Assembly: GCA_018287875.1 (NCBI GenBank)
Contig: JAGVVL010000018.1
Span: forward strand, 1,480,501-1,544,500
DNA: 64,000 nt
From: Nigrospora sphaerica
Taxonomy: Eukaryota > Ascomycota > Sordariomycetes > Amphisphaeriales > Apiosporaceae
Direction of reading: 5' to 3'
Under the pieces are notes generated by a model. The model was not told the DNA's origin, searched no databases, and worked only from the letters and a program-made list of their open reading frames with translations. How positions within the stretch are numbered: position 1 is the first letter of the stretch; every line of letters begins with the position of its first letter. Of this stretch, positions 1 to 11,118 are shown in pieces. The position numbers and the translations under genes were made by a program.

Positions 1-537
1 AGTGTTCCATGTCCGAGTCGGTGGTGTTGTGTTGTATCATGGTTTGCATTTTGTACGAGGCGTGGGCCGTGCCTGTGCGCTTGCGTGCCTGCTTGCGTGC
101 CGGTTTCTTGGTCCATCTACAGTTGGCCTCGACCGACTACCTATCTGTCATAAAACAGCAGGTGCGTGTGTTGGCTTATACTGCCTCCTCCAGTTGCGTG
201 TACCAGCCCATCCACCCATCCAAGTACATAGGTATGTAGGTACTTAGCCAACACCCATACCTACCCATCCATTCCATTACCCAGTACTGATGCGCCCGTG
301 GCCAGACAACCCGAGTCTCACATAGAGCGAGCGGCTGTACGCAAAAAGCAAACAGCCTCCAGCGGCCCTCCCCCAGCATTACCAGCGGCCAGCAAGTCAT
401 TCGGCGTTTCAGCGCGGGGGGAGCAAACGCCAAGGCAAAGGCAGACAGCGCCTTCCCCCCCGCAGGCCCACAGCAAACGGTTTGACGGGCCCAAGGCCAT
501 TGCGGCCACGCTCACGATCACGTCCAAGTGTTCGGCC
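1..537. other. Intergenic / upstream region of the Rad51-like gene
   Basis: No convincing gene. Open frames here lack ATG starts or family resemblance. A run of GTAGGTA-type repeats lies around 230-265. It probably holds the promoter and leader of the plus-strand gene that starts at 538. Confidence 0.5.
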
Positions 538-2325
538 ATGGGGGGGAGCGTCGATGGCGACGCGGGTCGGCACGCCTCGCAGGCCAGCTCCCACTTCCTG
601 CTGGAGCCTGTCACGGGCGTCACGCTCTACCGGCTCGAGCTGGCGCGTCGGCAGGCACGCGGGCGTCGGGGCGCCCTGCCGACGGGCTGCCCCGAGCTCG
701 ACGACCACGTCCTCATGCAGGGGGGCTTCGAGCGTGGCACCGTCGTGGGCCTCAGTGCCGAGACCATGGAGATGGCTCTCTTGGTACGTACGTTGGAACG
801 CCGCACTCGCACTCCCGGGACGGGCGAGCTGACACGCACCCCTGTGTGCTTGCTTGTTTGCATGCCAGCGTGCTGACTGCTCGTATGGCGCCCGCAGCTG
901 GGTCTGCAGACCATCGCACACAACCTCGTTGCAGCCCAGTCGGCAACGAGGCCGCCGCTGCGCGCTGCCATCATCACCCCCTTGGCGCACCCGGCTATCT
1001 TGCCCCAGCTGCTCGGCGTCCTCCACGCTCAGGTTCAGGCCAGGGCGCCCTCTGCCCACAAGCCCGCCGACCCCGCCGCCGACGAAATGGCTAGCCGGTG
1101 TTTACAGCGCATCTCGCTGTCCCGTGTCTTTGACGTCGAGGGTTTGTACGACGTGTTGCGTGAACTGGAAGTAGCGCCGCATAGTCCTGCCGGCACCGGC
1201 ACCCCTCCCGCCCCCACTTTAGGCCAGCACGACGACGACCTGGATTTCTGCGATGCCCCCGTGCCCGGCCAAGGCCAAGCGTCTCACCCGCCATCCGACG
1301 GGGCACCCGAGCCAACTCCAGCCCTTGAGCTCCCGCGCCCATTCCGTCAGGATGCGCCTACGTCGTTGCCCGCGGCGAAATATGGGCCCTCAAAGACGGG
1401 GCGGACCGAAGTCATGGACAGCGAGGACGAGGGCAACTTATTATCTTCCTCCTCTCCGCTTTCGTCGCCGCCGCTCTCTAGCGATCCGCCTATCGCGTCC
1501 TCTCCAGCGGGGGTTCCGGAGCCGAGAGACGACGGTGAGCAAGCAACGGCAGAGGAAGGTGTCATACGGCACGAGGCGACGTCACGTGTCTCCAGCGAAA
1601 GGGACACAGAGGAGCAGGGGAAAGAGGATGAAGCACGCGGAGCATGCCCGCTCAATGCAGAAACCCGACTTCCCCGAGGTATCCCGGATATCATCCTCAC
1701 TACGCACATGCCCACACTCCTCTCGCATCTATTCACGTCGCGCGACAAGAGTGCGGCGCACACGACTATCCAGCTCCTGTCGACGCAACTCCGGTCCCTC
1801 AGCCGCAGCAACGCCGGGCCCCTCATCATCCTGTTGAACAGTACCTCGAGCTCGACCGCCGGCACGACGGCGGCGGTAGCCTTGGACTCTGCCTCGCCTC
1901 GGCCCGGCCACCCGCCCTTTGGACCCGGCAGCGTGGGATCTCGGCCCCTCGACCCCACGTTGCGGTCCATTTTCAACCCGCCGCCGCCGCCGCCGACGCC
2001 GTACCTGGGCTACCGTCCGCACGCCTCGGCAGGGGACTCGGGAGCGCCAAGCCGCCAGACCAAGCCTACCTTCGGCCTCACCTTCGCCCAGTTGCTCGAC
2101 TTGCACCTCCTGTGCACCAAGATGCCCCGCACGCGACTAGACGTCAGTGCGGGCGGGGGCCTGGCTCGGCACGCGTGGACCATTGAAGTCCTGCTGGACG
2201 AGGACGGGCTTTGGGATGCGCCCGACGTCGATGACGAGCCACCGGGCCGGCGCGCGAACCGCGAGCAGCGGTGGGGGGCCGTCGATGTGCGCGACGGCGC
2301 CCGCATCGTCGACGCTTTTGGCTAA
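538..2325 (+). CDS. Rad51/RecA-fold recombination-type protein, probably pseudo-ATPase
   Basis: Two exons, 538-783 and 898-2325, give about 557 aa. The phase-0 intron has a GTACGT donor and a CCGCAG acceptor. I chose the ATG at 538; the frame is open back to 298 but only from a GTG. The N-terminal part (residues about 45-160) has the layout of a Rad51 paralogue core: a TGCPELD segment, a beta strand in the Walker A position (about 71-79), then a helix and a strand with AAIITP. The Walker A position reads GLSAETMEM, with no GK[ST]. A FDVEGLYDVL segment is followed by a long disordered Ser/Pro/Glu-rich insert (about residues 180-360). The Rad51-like fold then resumes with a Walker-B-like strand (DIILTTHMPTLL) and an IILLNSTSS strand. 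By family it would act in nuclear DNA recombination or repair. ATP binding looks lost. The family call is good; the exact orthologue is uncertain. Confidence 0.75.
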
Positions 2326-2712
2326 CGGCACGCTGACCTTCATGCCGAGGATGTCCGGCTGGCGGCCGGATTTGGGGAGCTGCGTGTTTTGAGCAACCTG
2401 TGATCTGTGGCGTCGGGTCCCGTTCTCTGTGTCGGATTGGATAGGCCAGATACGTGGCATATCGCCATTCTGCCGTATGTGCCGTACATGCATGGGAATG
2501 CTATAACATGCATCGTCTGGCAATCAAATGATGGCTTGGCCGCTCGCTGTCTCCTTGCTTCTGGCAGACCTGGTTGTATATAAAAGGAGTGATATGCTAC
2601 TCTACAAGCTTTTTTTTTGCATCATGAAGCCACTACCGCTGGTGGCCTACCGTAGTATGACTGCCTTTCGCAGTTTATTTCCTTCCGAGAACCTGGTACT
2701 CCTGATCCACTC
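2326..2712. other. Convergent intergenic region
   Basis: Lies between two convergent genes and should hold both 3' ends. A TATATAAAAG-like A/T-rich stretch sits at about 2577-2590. No gene seen. Confidence 0.5.
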
Positions 2713-4176
2713 TTACAGTTCGCCGAAAGCGCCGTGCTCATCCAGGTAGGGATCCAGGCGCGCGGCCAGGTCCTTGACCTCAATGCCTTCGCCGTCGTGG
2801 TGACCGTTGTGCTCGTGTGGCGGGACCAAGACGCTGCTAACGACCTGCAGAACGCCGTCCTTGGCCGGCACGTCGGGCACAGACACACGCGTGAAGCCGT
2901 TAATCTTCATGGTGACGAAACCACCCCAGCGTGCCACATCGATGGACAGGCTCTTATCGTCGAGGAGCGTGGGGAGATCGACGTGGTAATTGCGGGAGCG
3001 CGCCACTGCCCTCTTCCTGTCGTCTTGGTCGCGGCTCGGACCGTAGTAGGCGTCGGTATAAAGGGTTTCATTGATGACAATGTGGTACTTCAACAGGGCC
3101 TTGAGATAGCCTAGGCCCTTCTCCGAATTGAACAGGAAGGCGTTGGCAGCGGGGCCCAGCTTCTGGAAGGCCCAGTTGGTGGGCGCAAAGAGGGTGCCGC
3201 CCGTGGTCTTGCCCAGGAACTCCTTCAACTCCTCGTGGAGGCCCGTCTTGGAGACTGCCAGCTCAAAGGTCGAAAAGCGCGAGGGAAAGAGCTTGATGAG
3301 GTGCGAGGCGGGAGGCGGCGGCACGAGGATCGAGTCAACGCCATGGATGACACCGTTCTTTACGAACTATGAAAGGGGGTAAGTCAGCGGCTGTGCTGCT
3401 AAGGAGAGGGACAACAGGGCAAGGATACATACAATGTTAGCTACGACGATCTTGCTGTAAAAGTTGATCTTGAGGCCGAAAAGGCCGACGGTGACACGGA
3501 GTCTTTGGGGTCGGCCACCCAGTTCCTCGGCCTTCAGGGTCGTGCTGAGGGTTGAGCTCATAAGCACGCGGCGGGCGGGGTACAGGTCTGGGACGATGTG
3601 GTACTCGAGCACCCTCTCAATGAACTCCTTCGGGGGCTTCTCATGGTGGTTGGGGATCTTGGCGAAGGCCTTGTCGGTGGGCACAAAGACGGTAATGTTG
3701 TGCTCAGTAGAGTTGAGCGCCTTGACGATGTCCGGGTACTCATCGACCAGCTCGGCAAACTTGGTGCTGTACTTTGAGAATTTGATAGCCTGGTAGACGG
3801 TGAGGTTAGATGGGCCGCCGTGGCCATGGTGGCCATGTCCGCCGCGGCCGTTGTCGTCAACAGGGTCCCCGGAAACGGAGGCGGGCAGAAAGTCGGGGAT
3901 GCCAATGTCCAGGTCCAGGTCCAGGTCCAGGTCGGCCAGCGTCTCAGAAACGGACTTGAAGCGCTCGTCGAAGGTGTCAATGGCGCTGTGTAGTTTGTCC
4001 TCGAACGAGTGGCGCAGCTCGTCCAGCGAGGGAAGGTTGTTCCACCACGAGGCGCCATCGCCGACATCATCGCCCGCGTGCTCGGGGCCGATAGCGAGCT
4101 GGCGAGCCGTCACGTCGTCAGGGATAACATAGGCCGAGGCAGCCGCCACGAGGGCCAGAAGGCTCGTGTATCGCAT
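2713..4176 (-). CDS. Secreted fasciclin (FAS1) two-domain protein
   Basis: Two exons on the minus strand, 4176-3433 and 3366-2713, joined over a 66 bp intron (GTATGT donor, CATAG acceptor), give about 465 aa. A signal peptide (RYTSLLALVAAASAYVIP) starts at the ATG at 4176; the frame is open further upstream but that stretch has no ATG context and would bury the signal. A linker with a DLDLDLDLD run and a GGHGHHGHGG run precedes the first FAS1 domain (from about residue 110), which carries TVFVPTDKAF and LEYHIVPD motifs. The second FAS1 domain (about 255-430) carries TLFAPTNWAFQKLG, LKYHIV and a closing VLVPPHEH. FAS1 proteins are extracellular adhesion or cell-wall proteins. No clear C-terminal hydrophobic GPI signal is visible, so it is probably secreted or wall-associated. 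Its partner is unknown. Confidence 0.9.
3907..3936 (-). repeat. Hexanucleotide repeat encoding the Asp-Leu run
   Basis: Four consecutive copies of CAGGTC (plus strand) encode alternating Asp-Leu residues in the fasciclin protein. The copies are almost identical at the DNA level, so repeat-number change by slippage is possible. Confidence 0.8.
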
Positions 4177-5296
4177 AGTGGCGGGCGTTCCGCGGTTTCT
4201 CAACGACCGCTTGGTCTTTAGGAGGAAGAGGGAGAGGGACGGGGTTAGATCGGGAAGGGTGATGGGGAGAAAAAGGGCACGAAGGAGCAAGGGCGGGACG
4301 AGGTCTAGACGACTCTATTGTACGGATGCAGTGGAAGTAGCAGTAAGCCATGTACGTCGGATACGGATGGGATGCAGGGACAGTGTACGCGTATCGTGCG
4401 ACGTGACGTCAAGGATAGGTATCCATATTATTCGTATACGTACACTAGTTGTATGTACATGGTACCTCCTCCTCCTGCCGGCTCTTGGACGGCACAGACG
4501 GGACCATTGATGATGGCTCCTTCCCTGTCCCGTAGAGACGTGGAGAACGAGCAAGGGAAGTTTGGAGGCGGGGGCTGCCGAGCGATTGGCAAACCCTGTT
4601 ATTCTGCCCACCTGCCCGTACAATGAGGTGTATGGCCGACGGGTAGGTATGTAGGTATCATGGTGTACCATCGACGACCAACAGCTCGTTCCATGGATGT
4701 ACGCGTCCGATATGTCAAGTAAGGGATGTTCTACGAAGCGAGCGTGGTGGCAGTCAGTGGCAGTGGCAGTGGCAGCGGCAGCACGGGCGTTTATCGCACG
4801 TTCCAGCTGCGGGTGCGGGGTGACGAATGCTGCTGTGCCATTGGTCGGCGGATGACCCGGCTCCCGCTTACGGGTCCAGTAAGTAAAGAAGTTACATCCA
4901 ACGCATGCATCCATCCTTTATTATCTAGGTTCCTAGGTACCCTTTGGGGCAGTACTCAACCAACCTATTACTACGAGGTAGCGCCTACGCTCACTGACTG
5001 CAGAACTGTACATCGGCATCCATCTTACTGTGTACTCGTCTCGCAACGACGAACGGCTGCCTATCCCATGCACGACAAGCTGTTTCTCTCCACACTGATT
5101 GGAGGGGGGCCCTCCCGCCCGGCTTGCTTGGCTTTCCCACCGACCATGGATGCAAGAGACCAGGGAAAGTCTCACCCGGGACAGGAGAGCAGGCATAAGA
5201 AGAATACGCAACGCGTGGACGGACATGAGCCGACTTGCCGAGCCGACTCGAACCTTCCTTCTGCTTCCGCCCTTCCGCCCTCCCCCCCGCTGCTGC
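4177..5296. other. Gene-free interval
   Basis: Promoter side of the fasciclin gene and 3' side of the oxidase gene. It has TAGGTATGTAGGTA repeats near 4643-4658 and a CAGTGG/CAGCGG hexamer run at about 4750-4785. No open frame resembles a protein family. Confidence 0.5.
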
Positions 5297-7182
5297 TCAG
5301 TCGTAGAGCCCCAGCGCCTCGCCAAGCACGCTCTTGAACGTGCCCTTGGGGTCAAACTTCTCGCGGACCGCCTTGAAGCGCGACAGGTGCTGTCTGAACA
5401 TCAGTCAAACTGGTCTCTGCGGCGCTCGCTCCGTCCCCTACCACTCACCGTCGGGTCAATGTTCTTGGTGGCCCTGGCAAACACCTCGCGCGTGTTCTTG
5501 GTCCAGTGCGGCCGGCACGGGAACTCGTCGACCAGCACTTTGACCATGTTGTCGTAGAAGCCCGCGTTGAAGGGCCGTTTGTCGCCCACGCTCGGCTTGA
5601 AGCGCGGGAAGTCCAACATGATGGCGCCCTTGGACCAGTCCGCCCCGTCGCTCGTGTTGAAGGTCGTCTGCCCCAGCAGGTCGAAGTAGGCCTTGCCGAA
5701 CTTGATATTGATGCCGCTGCGGTACGTGCTCGTCATGATGATGCCCTTCCTGGCCTCGGCGTCGAAGAGCGACCGCACCCGCTTCAACATCGCGTTGGCC
5801 TGCGTCACCGGAAACGCCAGCTCCATGGTCTCGCCCTGCAGCCCTTGCTCCCATCTACCATCGTCCAGAGTCAGCAAGTCCCGAAACTAGGGTGTCCGTG
5901 GAGCAGTTTTCGGAGCACCCTCAGGCTAGAACGCCAGAATCAAAGCCTGGGGGGAGTACAACAGGAGGGATTCGTGCTGAAATGGGCAACAAAGGACACC
6001 GGCTTTTGCTTACTCGGGCTTCTGGTCTGGGTACAGTCCGCCGATGAGCACGTCATAGTTCCACCCATACACCGGCCACCTGCTGATGTCCTTGTTGTTC
6101 GTCTTCTCGCGGAAGTTGGGCTTGGACCATAGTCCGAAGAAGATGGTCTCGGCCAGCATGTTGGACGTCGGCAGGTACTTGCCGCTGTTGAGGAGTGCCT
6201 TCGCCGCGACCGCCTCGGCGTCCGACAGCGAGAAGGTGTTCTGGAACCCTTCCTGATCGCTCAGAGTCAGCGGCACCTCGTCATAGTACCGGTGGTGGAA
6301 TTTCTTGAGGTACGGCCACCACTGTGTGTCCGCGTCAGTCAGCTGTGCGCCACTCGTCGGTACTCCCGCCTTCGCCTGCCGCTCCGCGACGTACCCAGAA
6401 GTTGGCTGTCGCGTACGGCGCGATCATGCCGTAGATATCGCCGTTGAGCACCTCGTCCTCGTCCAGCCTGCGTCAACCAGGTCAACAGTCTGGCCACCAT
6501 CCTTCATCCTCGCCAGTCGGGGTACTCACGTCTTCTGCTGCGCAAAGACTTTGAAGTCGGGGTAGATCTTGAACTTCATCCTGGCGATAACGCCCAGGAG
6601 ACCCAGCGAGGTTGACGCCGCGAGCCAGTCGTCCGTCTCACCCCGATTTACCGTGACCACGTCTCCGTTACCGTTGATGATATCCATCGAGAGCACGCCC
6701 GCCGCGACGCCTGAGTCTTCGCGAATCGACGAACGGTGCGCTCCCATGGCCGCCGCACCCGCCATAGAAATGTTCCAGTTCACCAACGTGTACCCCATCG
6801 ACGCGTTCCTCGCGTGCAGGTACTCGGCAAGCTGGAGGAACGTCACGCCGGCTTCGATGACGACCGAGCCCGACGAGGCCCCGGTCGCGAGGCTGAAGTC
6901 GGAGATTCGGTTGGAGTTCTCGGTGCGGAGGATAATGGTGCGCGGGTCGTCCTGGCACATAGTATCGTACCACATATGGCCCTTGCCCGAGGCACGAACG
7001 GGCGTCCCCTTGGCGGCCGCCTCTTTGACGAGGCCGATCATCTCGTCTACGCTGCTGACATTATATACAGCTGACACATCGTGGCACGCAGGGAACCCGG
7101 GCCCATCAAACGTGTTGTAAGGGAAGGCCGTGACACGTAGAGCGGTCGTGGCCAAAAGACAGAGCTGAGCGAGGGACGGCAT
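5297..7182 (-). CDS. Secreted FAD-linked oxidoreductase, aldonolactone-oxidase type
   Basis: Five exons on the minus strand: 7182-6530, 6467-6395, 6321-6014, 5854-5449 and 5389-5297, giving about 510 aa. All junctions are GT-AG and keep frame. The protein starts with a signal peptide (about residues 1-19, ending VTAF). The PCMH-type FAD-binding domain follows, with an ASGKGHMW segment whose His (about residue 69) sits where the covalent flavin His lies in this family, and an AAAMGAH segment. The C-terminal ALO domain carries GLWSKPNF, ELAFPV and a PHWTK motif matching the family's conserved HWxK, and ends FDPKGTFKSVLG. The family oxidises sugar lactones such as D-arabinono- or L-gulono-1,4-lactone. 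The signal peptide suggests an exported enzyme rather than the mitochondrial ALO1. Substrate not known. The 159 bp intron 5855-6013 is the least certain junction but gives a good sequence across it. Confidence 0.88.
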
Positions 7183-8343
7183 AGTGGATGAGGTGCTGGC
7201 GAGACCACAGGCGGCGCAACTTGAGAGTATCTGCTTCGTTTCTGTTATCTACGCCCGGGCAGCCACTGCTTTAAATGCCCCCCTCGGCTCGCCCGTGCCG
7301 CTTGCCGTGCACGCAGGCGCCCACCGGGAAAGGGCGCGATGCCGGCCCTGGTCAGATCTTCCAACTCGGCTGGGGAAAACAGCTACCAATCCTTGTTCGT
7401 GGGAGCCGCGGCGACGCTCACCAGGCCCATCCTCGGAAGCAGGCTCGTGTTCCATGTGAACAGCATCCTCCGTCACCAGCAACTCCAGCATCAAGCCCCC
7501 GCTCGTGCGGATGCATTGCGACCCGGCTGAGCAACGATGAGCCGTGTAGGTCATGGCTGCCAAGCACCGCCAAGTCGGCCCATAGATGGATGGGGACGTT
7601 GATGGCCAGGCGCGATGTAACACCCCGCAAATGGGAGGAGACATTGGCTGGTGTAAGCGGTGCATTCGGCGACGAGTTCTTGCTTATACCCCTACCTCTA
7701 TAGCCGCATTGGGCGAGACACGACCAACCTCCAGCAGAGCAGCTATGCGGTCGACAGGTGGGAAGAGTCATATGTGGGGAGAAACAAGCATTAGGGGAAA
7801 CCTCCCCCCAAAAAGAACGCTGACCACCTGCCTTCACAGCCTGCACATCGCCGGCCCTTCCAATTTTGGATATCTCCACCCAGGCCATACTCCTGGCCAT
7901 GGATTCAGTGCTGGGCCCAAACGGGCAGATGGGCATAGACGAGTTGACAGCATCGCCAGCTCTGGGTGGTATAATGCCGATCCACCTGCTCGAGTGCGAA
8001 GCCCTGCTCTTTTCCGATCCGAAGCTGTCGTATGTTGACATCTACCCTCGACTTGACTGGCTGCCATCGTCAAGCTGCCCTCTTGCACCCTTCAGCGCAG
8101 GTGTCCATAGAGTTGCGATAAACATACACTTGCAAGGCGCCAGTGGTCAAGTACCTCGCACACATGGCCTCCAGCAATGGCCTACAGCACACCCGCTCGC
8201 TCTCGGCTTTGCTCATTAGACCATTGTCATCGTTTGGAACCCTACATGCTTCTCGTTCTTGCGCGAGAGTCCCTGTCTTCTAACCGACGCGACTCGGCGA
8301 CGCCCAAGGTATGTCAATTTGGCGCCAATCTGAGCGGCTGGTG
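7183..8343. other. Gene-free interval
   Basis: Several open frames occur on both strands (for example 7418-8041 minus and 7866-8219 plus), but none resembles a known family and none splices into a longer one that I could find. It should hold the oxidase promoter and the 3' end of POP1. Confidence 0.4.
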
Positions 8344-11118
8344 CTAAACGAGCTCCCATTTTGCCACCCATCCAACATTGTGCCCGGCGTTACGGACAAC
8401 ACAGATCCGTGCCGCAGCGTCGTCTTTTCTCTTGTATCTCTTCATTTCATTTATTGCCTTCTCGGCCGATATCGTGGCGATGCCATCAGCCCGTCCTGTT
8501 CTCAGGTTGTAGCTTCCCGTCGTGACAAAGCCAATCAGGTCCGCCGTATCGGGACATAACGGGTGCCCGTTGATGTTGTGCGAGGAGGAGTGGGGAGAAT
8601 AGGGCGCTGCCAGGCCCGCCACAAGTTCCTGGGCCAACAGCCGCTTTCGCATCTCGACATCTAAATCGGCCGCCGAGTTGAACCTGGGCGGCCTCTTGGG
8701 CCGGTTCTGCTCGGGCTTCTTGGGTATCTGTGCAAGCCACTGCTCCCGGAGGTCGGCGGGCAGTCTCCCCGGTTCCTTGCTCGGGGGCAAGGTGGCCGGA
8801 ACGTCGGCGTGCGTGGACGTGACAGCAGGTTGCGGCAGGGGCAGCCGATACATTCTAGCACACGTATCGACCACGCCGCGTCCCAGTACTTGGAACCTGA
8901 CAGTGACAATCGACCCGGGCGGGGGAAGTTGGGCTTTGGACGCCAGATATTTCTCAAAAGCCGCCTTAGAAAGATGAGTAAGGCCGCCAAGAGCGTACCC
9001 AGGGGGGTTGTCGCCCTGACACCTCGGTTCCGCAGACACCGCATCGTGGGCAGTGTCCGTCATTTCGACATCCGTGCGCTCGTTTGCCGTGGCGGCTGGA
9101 AGTGGTAGAAGCGCCTCGTAGTCGCATTTCCAGCCTTCTCCTACTTCGCCCTTCCTGGAAGCTCCGAGATCCAGTGTTTCGTAGTTCGCCCGCTTCCCTT
9201 TCGGCATGCGGTCCCAGGCTCTTTTACGGTCAAGCCGTTGCTGTAACTCCCACGCCAAGCCCGCGTCCGTTCCTGGAAAATCACCAGGAAACCAAGGAAG
9301 TCCTTGCTCAAAAGATATCTGTCGGATCTCATTCAAGCCGCCAAACTTGGGGTTGCCACCTGTCGAAAGAGGGCAGTGCATCAGGTTGTGCCAGATTGGA
9401 GGTACGCACTTCCACGGCAGCATGATAGTCCATCTGCCAGGGCTGGTGGAGTGGCTGCCCGAATCAGACAGGGACCTGTGAGCAAGGAGAAGGACAGGTA
9501 TCTTAGGGTCAACCTGCGTAGGCTCCAAAAAGGTGCCGGGGGTATTCTTGCTGCGGCGCTGATTCAAATGCTTTTGCGACGGGAGACGCGAGGCTTTGAA
9601 GCGAGCGTCACGGTCGAAAAGAGCAAAGGGCCCTATCGGAGCCGCCTCATCCCACTCCGCAGCCGCTTGGACGGCTTGTTCTTTTCTCGCCAAAGACAAA
9701 TCCTCTCGACGTGGCGGATAGCGCAATCGAGGGTCCACAACAGAGAGTGCCATGAGAGTACCGCTAGGGAGTATGGCGGGCGCGATGAAACCGGCCAGAG
9801 ATTCGAACGCCGATGCGTGGGCCTCTTCGCCCTTGGACTGGTCGCGGTGGGGCTTGAGGACAGTGTACAAGGCCTCAGTAGCCTGAGGTCCCGTCACATC
9901 AATGCTTCCGATCTCGTATCGTAAGTCTTCGATGTACGGCCGAGGCGTGATGCCCTTGGCCACCCTCAGCAGCTCGCTAAAGGTCTCGAGAAAAGCTGAA
10001 GGGTGAAGCCTGAGGAAGAGACGCCGGGTAGTCTGTGTTATTTCGCTTGCCGGACCCGGTTGCTCCTCGGGGTTCCAAATGATGGTCGCTGGGCCGATCG
10101 GCCTCGCCTCCCCGCCAACCGGCCTGGAAAGAGTAGCGGTCCAGTGGATTTGTCCCTGCCTCCATCTCTGGCCCTTCGGGTTTTGATTCCACAGCCACTC
10201 GGCCACCATGCCCAGAGCCCGCAGGACGTGCTCCAGGCTTTTCGCAGTGCCGCATAGACTGACGGTGCTAATGTAACTCATGTCCCACGAAATAGCCCCC
10301 TTTTCCCAGTGGGCGCGGTGGGTGGGACGATATATCTTCTCGTTCGTCGTCACGGGCACGGCGAAACGCCACAGGGGCTCTTTGGGGGGGGTCATACGGG
10401 CTCTCTTGGTGTGCCAAGCGTGGGTTGGTAGCCAGGTCTTGTTGAGCTGTCTCTTCCTGAATTTGGGGGCCAGGACCACGGAGTCGTTGAGGGCATTCCT
10501 CCGGATCTTGGGCCTCGCTGCCCTAACCTCGATCGTGGCGGGGTCCAGGCAGCCTTTTTTCAGTAGCTTTTTCTTCCGGGTCTTCCGCGCCAGCAAGTCC
10601 AGCCGCCTCGCCGTCTGGGCACGCAAGCGACCCCTTGTCGCAGCAGCCTCGCGTGTAGCAGAATTCACAGTCGGGGTGTTGTCCTCCTTCATCTCCCAAT
10701 GGGCCCGCCGCTGAAGACGCTTCGGGACGCGCTTGTGGTTGTGAGCTGCGGCACGGCGTCTCAGCGGATAGGGGACCTTTTGGAAAGCGCGACTTGTGCT
10801 TGACAGCTTAGTTCGGCGCATGCTCTCATCCATAGCTTTGATCTCAAAGCTGCGGGCATTGAGAAAGGCCTGGACGTCCAGTTCGCCATCTTTCAAGGCG
10901 GCATCTGGGTGCTGGGCGGCAATGTTCCTGGTGATGTGCAACTTGGCCCTGCGGGCGTCTTTGGGAGCGCGCGGGGCATCTCGGCCCCCGGTAGAGAGGA
11001 TCCTCTCGGGGCCGGACTGGACCTTTGGTTTCTTGTTGGCGCCCCGGGAGATGGCTTCATCAGACGGGCGTTTTTTTGCATCCCGGGCTTGCGGGCCACT
11101 GGGCGGTGCGGGTGCCAT
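8344..11118 (-). CDS. POP1: Ribonuclease P/MRP protein subunit POP1
   Basis: Intronless minus-strand gene, 924 aa, starting at the ATG at 11118. The basic N-terminus (KKRPSDEA, NKKPK) looks like a nuclear localisation region. The conserved Pop1 N-terminal block follows at about 75-160: FLNARSFEIKAM, RRTKLSSTSRAFQKVP and LRRRAAAHNHKRVPKR. The central region keeps THxWHTKRxxM and ISWDMSY. The POPLD-type block lies near residues 560-640 with GRWTIMLPWKCVPPIWHN and GGLNEIRQI. The C-terminal domain ends with a GFVTTGSYNL and ARICVVRNAG segment. POP1 is the largest shared protein of RNase P (tRNA 5' processing) and RNase MRP (rRNA processing) in the nucleus and nucleolus. Length fits fungal POP1. 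Confidence 0.95.
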   Translation of the reverse strand: MAPAPPSGPQARDAKKRPSDEAISRGANKKPKVQSGPERILSTGGRDAPRAPKDARRAKLHITRNIAAQHPDAALKDGELDVQAFLNARSFEIKAMDESMRRTKLSSTSRAFQKVPYPLRRRAAAHNHKRVPKRLQRRAHWEMKEDNTPTVNSATREAAATRGRLRAQTARRLDLLARKTRKKKLLKKGCLDPATIEVRAARPKIRRNALNDSVVLAPKFRKRQLNKTWLPTHAWHTKRARMTPPKEPLWRFAVPVTTNEKIYRPTHRAHWEKGAISWDMSYISTVSLCGTAKSLEHVLRALGMVAEWLWNQNPKGQRWRQGQIHWTATLSRPVGGEARPIGPATIIWNPEEQPGPASEITQTTRRLFLRLHPSAFLETFSELLRVAKGITPRPYIEDLRYEIGSIDVTGPQATEALYTVLKPHRDQSKGEEAHASAFESLAGFIAPAILPSGTLMALSVVDPRLRYPPRREDLSLARKEQAVQAAAEWDEAAPIGPFALFDRDARFKASRLPSQKHLNQRRSKNTPGTFLEPTQVDPKIPVLLLAHRSLSDSGSHSTSPGRWTIMLPWKCVPPIWHNLMHCPLSTGGNPKFGGLNEIRQISFEQGLPWFPGDFPGTDAGLAWELQQRLDRKRAWDRMPKGKRANYETLDLGASRKGEVGEGWKCDYEALLPLPAATANERTDVEMTDTAHDAVSAEPRCQGDNPPGYALGGLTHLSKAAFEKYLASKAQLPPPGSIVTVRFQVLGRGVVDTCARMYRLPLPQPAVTSTHADVPATLPPSKEPGRLPADLREQWLAQIPKKPEQNRPKRPPRFNSAADLDVEMRKRLLAQELVAGLAAPYSPHSSSHNINGHPLCPDTADLIGFVTTGSYNLRTGRADGIATISAEKAINEMKRYKRKDDAAARICVVRNAGHNVGWVAKWELV

